NCBI GenBank assembly: GCA_016722465.1
Contig: JADKJC010000005.1
Coordinates: forward strand, 177,145 to 241,144
Reading direction: 5' to 3'
Length of the DNA stretch: 64,000 bases
Source of the DNA: Chitinophagaceae bacterium
GTDB lineage: Bacteria; Bacteroidota; Bacteroidia; Chitinophagales; Chitinophagaceae
Each line of letters begins with the position of its first letter. Positions within the stretch are counted from its first letter, which is position 1. The position numbers and the translations under genes were made by a program. The notes under the pieces were generated by a model that worked only from the letters and a program-made list of their open reading frames with translations, searched no databases and was not told where the DNA came from. Positions 60,362 to 64,000 of this stretch are shown one piece after another.

Positions 60362-61057
60362 TTACTTGTTGATAAAGGAATCCAATCTTTTCATGATACT
60401 CCTTGCGGCATTTAGGCTTTTTTTGTCTGATTCAACTGTTTCTAAGTCTTTATTGGCAACTCTTTTCAAGTATAGTATTGAAGGTATAGTATCAAGCATT
60501 TGTACTTTAGAAACGTAAATGGTGGTGTCCTTTTTTTCTGAGTATTTAAATCTATAGATTGTCTTCAAATAAATCAATGAGTCTGTATCAACATTACATC
60601 CCTTTAACTCGATTTCATTTTCATCTCCAAACTGTTTAATGAAGTATTTGTATGCAATTTGCAAATGATTGCCGTTAACTGTTGGTGGTTTAAAATTCAG
60701 GAAATCTCTATTTTTCTCTACATTACCTTTTTCGGGAGTAAAGAGATGAGGGTAAATTGCGAAAAAGGTTATAAGTAATATTCCACATATACATGAAACT
60801 GACAAGCCTATATTATAACAAAGATTTTTTGTTGCCTCTTTTTCTCTCCATAGAAATATGCATAGGCCTAAGAAAAGGCCAATCAAAACAAAGAATAGAG
60901 AGTAAACCCATATCCATGGTTGCAGAATTACTGCAAAAAAAGTTTTCCTGCCGAATAAAGTGATAAGACCAATTACAAGTATTGTGGATAGAAGAAACTT
61001 TACGCTTTTGCTGAGTAGAAACATGTTTTTATTTTGATGTTCATTGAGCATTACCAA
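60362..61057 (-). CDS. Membrane protein of unknown function (231 aa), cassette C20
   Basis: Three TM helices in residues 15-110 (FLLSTILVIGLITLFG, WIWVYSLFFVLIGLFLGLCIF, IGLSVSCICGILLITFFA), then an extracytoplasmic domain with PTVNGNHLQIAYKYF and DKKSLNAARSIMKRLDSF. The start could be the internal Met of MFLLSKS. Family unknown. Confidence 0.6.
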   Translation of the reverse strand: MVMLNEHQNKNMFLLSKSVKFLLSTILVIGLITLFGRKTFFAVILQPWIWVYSLFFVLIGLFLGLCIFLWREKEATKNLCYNIGLSVSCICGILLITFFAIYPHLFTPEKGNVEKNRDFLNFKPPTVNGNHLQIAYKYFIKQFGDENEIELKGCNVDTDSLIYLKTIYRFKYSEKKDTTIYVSKVQMLDTIPSILYLKRVANKDLETVESDKKSLNAARSIMKRLDSFINK

Positions 61058-61089
61058 AGCTTAATTTATAATTAAAAGTTCATTGTTAT

Positions 61090-61205
61090 TGATGAAGCCA
61101 AATTTATAATGTACAGCTGATTACCTAAGTCAAATAGCGAAACAAAAGTTGATGCTGCAGTTTGTCCAGCCAGTTATTGCCAAAACGCATATGGGGGGTA
61201 GTGCT
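61090..61205 (-). repeat. Degraded attC-like site between the two genes of C20
   Basis: Right-half remnant: TTTGTCCAGCCA, TTATTGCCAAAACGCAT, then ATGGGGGGTAGTGC where GTTGGTGGCAGTGC would stand, i.e. the GTT core is lost. The left half is absent. The tag AGTGC is the same as at S20 right. It explains why two genes share one interval. Confidence 0.55.
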
Positions 61206-61250
61206 GTCCAGTTTTACTTTCATTGTTTTCTGTTAAATTAATTATGGTCT

Positions 61251-61700
61251 TTACACTTGGCCGGTCTTCCTTGTCTTATTTTTTAAAAGTATTGTCTGAA
61301 TTGTTATGATGCCGATAATAATGAAACTAACTAATTTAAGTAAATAATAACCTACTGTCATTGTAGAGCTAATAAACATATAGTGTCCGTCATTAAGATT
61401 CTCACAAGGTTTATTAATTGCAAAAACTAATAGTAAAATTGATGTCAATGCAATAAAGAAATGTATCAAAAAAAGTCTTGTTTGTGTCTTGACTTTAAAA
61501 AATGTTTGTACAAGAATAATGATAATTGGAAACAAAAATAAGTATGAAGCATCAGCAAGTAATTTTCGTTTCGTTATTGCCATTGATGCATCGTGCATCC
61601 AATAAGCTTCACATTCTTGAATTGATGTCAAAGTATAAATTGTCAAAAAGCAAACTACCGTTAAATAGAAAAGTATTAATTGTCTATTGCTTATTTTCAT
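61251..61700 (-). CDS. Small membrane protein (149 aa), cassette C20
   Basis: Four TM helices (LILFYLTVVCFLTIYTL, YLFLFPIIIILVQTFF, FLIHFFIALTSILLLVF, YYLLKLVSFIIIGIITI). Function unknown. Closest to S21. Separated from 60362 by the degraded site, so it may once have been its own cassette. Confidence 0.6.
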   Translation of the reverse strand: MKISNRQLILFYLTVVCFLTIYTLTSIQECEAYWMHDASMAITKRKLLADASYLFLFPIIIILVQTFFKVKTQTRLFLIHFFIALTSILLLVFAINKPCENLNDGHYMFISSTMTVGYYLLKLVSFIIIGIITIQTILLKNKTRKTGQV

Positions 61701-61736
61701 TTGTCTTTGTCATTTTCAGGGTGGTCATTTTGCATT

Positions 61737-61936
61737 GCCACCAACGACCGAGTATTGGCGAAGGCTGGGAAATAGAATTCCGTCTGCCCACAACCGCTGC
61801 CGATTGAAAATATTTTGTTGAAGTTAAGAATAAAAAGTTCAGCGTTGCTTGTCCTGCCCGAACTGAAGCAGAGCAATGAAAAACCGTCGATTGATCTTCC
61901 GTCTGCCCAGCTTTTGCCAATACTTTTGTTAGCGGT
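61737..61936 (-). repeat. attC-like site S21
   Basis: 200 bp. Left GCCACCAAC complements S20 right over 14 nt. Right GTTAGCGGT. The TAA stop of the C21 reading frame lies inside its right end. Confidence 0.92.
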
Positions 61937-63170
61937 AGTTTTTGTCGGCCTGTTTAAATAAGTCTGTAAAATACTGTTCAGCTTCAATTGATGTAAAAGG
62001 TAGCTTGTCCTTCCTAAACTTTTCATTCATTATTTTAACCAATTCATTTGCCTTGTCGTAATTTGATTGGGCTATTAAATTATAAATATTGTTGTAGTAG
62101 CACCAACGAAAACCATTTAACACTATTATCGCATCCCTTGATTTTATTATGTCGTCCTTTTGTACTTTGTCAATATTATACTGTTTTATGTTGTTGTGGA
62201 TTGTAAAAACATTAGAATTCCAATCTATCACTTTTGGTATAACTCGATTTACTAATCCTTCGTCCACCAAATAAGGCGAAAGAAACAAATTGTAGGTTGA
62301 GTCAGAATTGTTGCTAAAATAGATTGTTCGGGAAAAAAGATTTTGCTGAAAATGTCAAATAAATCCTGTCGCCTTTAAGTATGTAATTGTCCATATAAGT
62401 TGGTCGTAATTCCCAACTAAAGGTTTGCGTTGTGTCAATAGAATTGATAACCGTAACCGCTTGAGATTGCCATTGTTTATACTCAATGGTGTGAATGACC
62501 GCATCTGAAAACTCATTTTTAAATTCCGTTCCGCCTTTAAATATTTTGGATACCAAATTGTGTTTATCAGATTTGCATCAACTACTGTAATGTCAGTCCG
62601 ATAATTTTCAACTGTCTGTAAGTACCAAATTGGAATTGTAATATTGTCTCCGTAAGTAACAAAATTGCATTTTTGTCGCAACTGTTTAAAAGCTGTCTAT
62701 TGAATTCTAAAATTGGTTCTATGAAAACCACCTCTTTTTGCCTTCTGAAAAAGCCCACTTTGCTGAATCAGCAAGTTTTCGGTTTAAATATGCTTCCAGC
62801 CAAACTTCCCAAATCGAAGTTAATTTTGCGTATGGGTCTAAAATGAAAAGTTCTCCTTGTAAACTGGTTCCAATCTATTAACTTCTTCAAATTGTTCGTT
62901 GGCTTTAATGGTTGGCTTTTTAAGTTGATTACATTCCTTTGCCACATCAGCATTTAGTCTGTCAATAGCGTAACCTAAAAATTATCTGAACTCGTTTTTG
63001 GATTTTGCTTTACCTGATTGCTTAAAATTCTAAAAGCTTTGGAATGATCTGCTGTGTCCTTTTGCTTGCAACTTAAATTCATATTTTCCATTATAACTGT
63101 CTCAACAGTTGTTTGTCGCCAGCAAAAACATAGTGTCGAAATAAAAAGTGATACGATTGAAATGAAGGGG
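61929..63170 (-). pseudogene. DUF2723-like membrane-protein fragment, several frameshifts, cassette C21
   Basis: Pieces in different frames read in order: TLCFCWRQTTVETVIMENMN (near 63130), then [52 protein letters not shown] and [15 protein letters not shown], then FLSPYLVDEGLVNRVIPKVI to the stop at 61929. The GDN..PIWYLQ.VENYRTD motif is that of the C-terminal domain of DUF2723 (O-mannosyltransferase-like) proteins. The membrane part of that family is missing, so this is a fragment as well as frameshifted. Confidence 0.65.
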
Positions 63171-63179
63171 CTCAAAATT

Positions 63180-63380
63180 ACCGCTAACGGCCAAGGTATT
63201 TGCGAAGGCTGGGTAATAGAATTCCGTCCGCCCACAACCAATGCCGATTGAAATTATTTTGTTGAAGATAACAATTACAGATGATTGTTGCTGTGTCTGC
63301 CCGAACCGAAATTGATTAAAGATTTACTGCCGATTGTACTTCCGTCTGCCCAGCTTTTGCAAGATACCCGTGTTAGCTGA
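63180..63380 (-). repeat. attC-like site S22
   Basis: 201 bp. Left ACCGCTAAC complements S21 right over 15 nt. Right GTTAGCTGA. Confidence 0.92.
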
Positions 63381-63389
63381 TGTTTTGCT

Positions 63390-63842
63390 CTAACTTTCTA
63401 TTACTCTTCTTACAAAATCGGAGAATTCATTCTTATGAAAATCACTAGAAAATGATTCGGAGTGTTTTAAAAAATAGTGAGTGCAAATCTGATCTAAATT
63501 CCAATTGTTTTTAGAATGAAAATTTTGTATTTCAACTATAATTTCATCCATTTGATCATCATGCTGCTTGGCTCGATTTAAAGCTTCAGTGTCACCACGA
63601 AAAAGCTTTCTAAGTTCCCTTGCTGTGAGCTCTATCGAAAGATAACTAGTATCAACCGGTACTTTCTTAATTCGATCTTTTGGAACCTTACCTGTTCCGC
63701 TGCAAAACGCACATGATCCTGGATTCCATTTCAGATACCGTTTTAGTCGTTTAATGTCAGCCCAATCAACAAAACCTTTTCCAAGGCATCTTGGGCATTC
63801 CACTTTTTCAGTTTTTTTAAATAAATTATTAAAAAATGACAT
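63390..63842 (-). CDS. Zinc-ribbon protein with DnaJ-like CxxCxGxG motifs (150 aa), cassette C22
   Basis: CPRCLGKGFVDW (residues 16-27) and CAFCSGTGKVP (44-54) form one DnaJ-type zinc site. The rest is helical (LSIELTARELRKLFRGD, EIIVEIQNFHSKNNW) with no J-domain. Cytoplasmic. Role unknown; protein or nucleic-acid binding is possible. Confidence 0.7.
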   Translation of the reverse strand: MSFFNNLFKKTEKVECPRCLGKGFVDWADIKRLKRYLKWNPGSCAFCSGTGKVPKDRIKKVPVDTSYLSIELTARELRKLFRGDTEALNRAKQHDDQMDEIIVEIQNFHSKNNWNLDQICTHYFLKHSESFSSDFHKNEFSDFVRRVIES

Positions 63843-63885
63843 TGTAATTAGTGTTCTTTTTTAAAGGGTGGTCGCCAATAAAATA

Positions 63886-64000
63886 TCAGCTAACGGACAG
63901 GGCTTGCCGAAGGTGTGGAATTAGAATTCCGTCCGACCACAACCGCCGTTGATTAAAATTATTTTGTTGAAATTAGGAACTAAAGTCGAAATTTGTTTGT
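63886..64000 (-). repeat. attC-like site S23, cut by the window edge
   Basis: Left TCAGCTAAC complements S22 right over 15 nt, then GGACAGGGCTTGCCGAAGG. The right half is outside the window, so the array continues. Confidence 0.9.

Larger units (their letters stand above)
27881..64000 (-). other. Integron-like gene-cassette array (23 sites, 22 intervals), continues past right edge
   Basis: Twenty-three related sites alternate with genes that all read on the minus strand. Each site has AAC at its left and GTT at its right end, a paired stem inside, and flanks that are complementary across the neighbouring gene segment, not across the site itself. This is the pattern of attC sites and cassettes. 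Sites are named S1-S23 and intervals C1-C22 from left to right. No integrase or attI was found. By integron polarity the platform should be beyond 64,000. Confidence 0.88.

Noticed and set aside
61697..62026. Minus-strand open frame across S21
   Set aside because: It reads through the site itself. Similar frames appear in several copies because the site is repeated, not because it is coding.
27881..64000. CRISPR array
   Set aside because: The repeats are ~200 bp, vary in sequence and are separated by whole genes of 0.5-5 kb; no short uniform repeats or cas genes.
27881..64000. The ~200-bp repeats as MITEs or a transposon family
   Set aside because: A transposon would show a target duplication at the two ends of one copy. 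Here the matching sequences lie across the neighbouring gene segment and are inverted, which is the cassette pattern.

Overview
The window is chromosomal DNA of a Bacteroidota bacterium, most likely a Chitinophagaceae-like member. The signs are type IX secretion (T9SS) C-terminal domains with the YPNP-type motif, SprB-like repeats, a TonB-dependent receptor with an N-terminal carboxypeptidase-regulatory domain, TAnnTTTG-type -7 boxes, small Lys/Ala/Pro-rich basic proteins and AT-rich DNA. No tRNA, rRNA or CRISPR array was found.

Left part (1-27.3 kb): ordinary chromosome on both strands. It holds a cation-transporting P-type ATPase cut by the window edge, two small proteins, and a group of secreted T9SS paralogues (3.4-11.8 kb and 19.6-21.2 kb), several with frameshifts. 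A minus-strand group follows: TonB receptor, polytopic membrane protein, methyltransferase and glycosyltransferase (12.6-19.3 kb). Then come a secreted alkaline-phosphatase-superfamily protein with a GtrA-like protein, a hemolysin-III-like protein, and katG with a strong terminator. A dead IS200/IS605 transposase (27.4-27.8 kb) marks the border.

Right part (27.88 kb to the right edge): a very long array of gene cassettes, and the main discovery here. Twenty-three copies of a site (S1-S23, usually about 200 bp, two of about 150 bp) separate 22 intervals (C1-C22, where Cn lies between Sn and Sn+1). All recognised genes are on the minus strand. Every site starts on the + strand with ..AAC and ends with GTTR.., and its two ends pair as a long imperfect stem, as in integron attC sites. 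The outer bases differ from site to site, but the right flank of Sn is the reverse complement of the left flank of Sn+1. In 18 of 22 intervals the 9-nt ends match perfectly, and pairing usually continues to about 15 nt with a conserved T.G pair at position 11. This is what integron-type recombination at G|TT predicts for an excised circular cassette, but the complementarity is longer than in a classical attC and the box (GTTRNNNG) differs from the canonical GTTRRRY. No integrase is in the window. Polarity predicts that it lies beyond 64,000.

Cassette cargo: exported beta-propellers, two retropepsin-like proteins, two serine beta-lactamase-like hydrolases, an amidohydrolase, a DJ-1/PfpI fusion, an AraC regulator, SRPBCC and DUF1801 proteins, a cupin, lipoproteins, a HigBA toxin-antitoxin pair, an Mrr-type endonuclease, a metalloprotease-like protein and many unknowns. 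Several genes are broken, often by one-base changes near short homopolymers, so both genuine decay and sequencing error must be considered.
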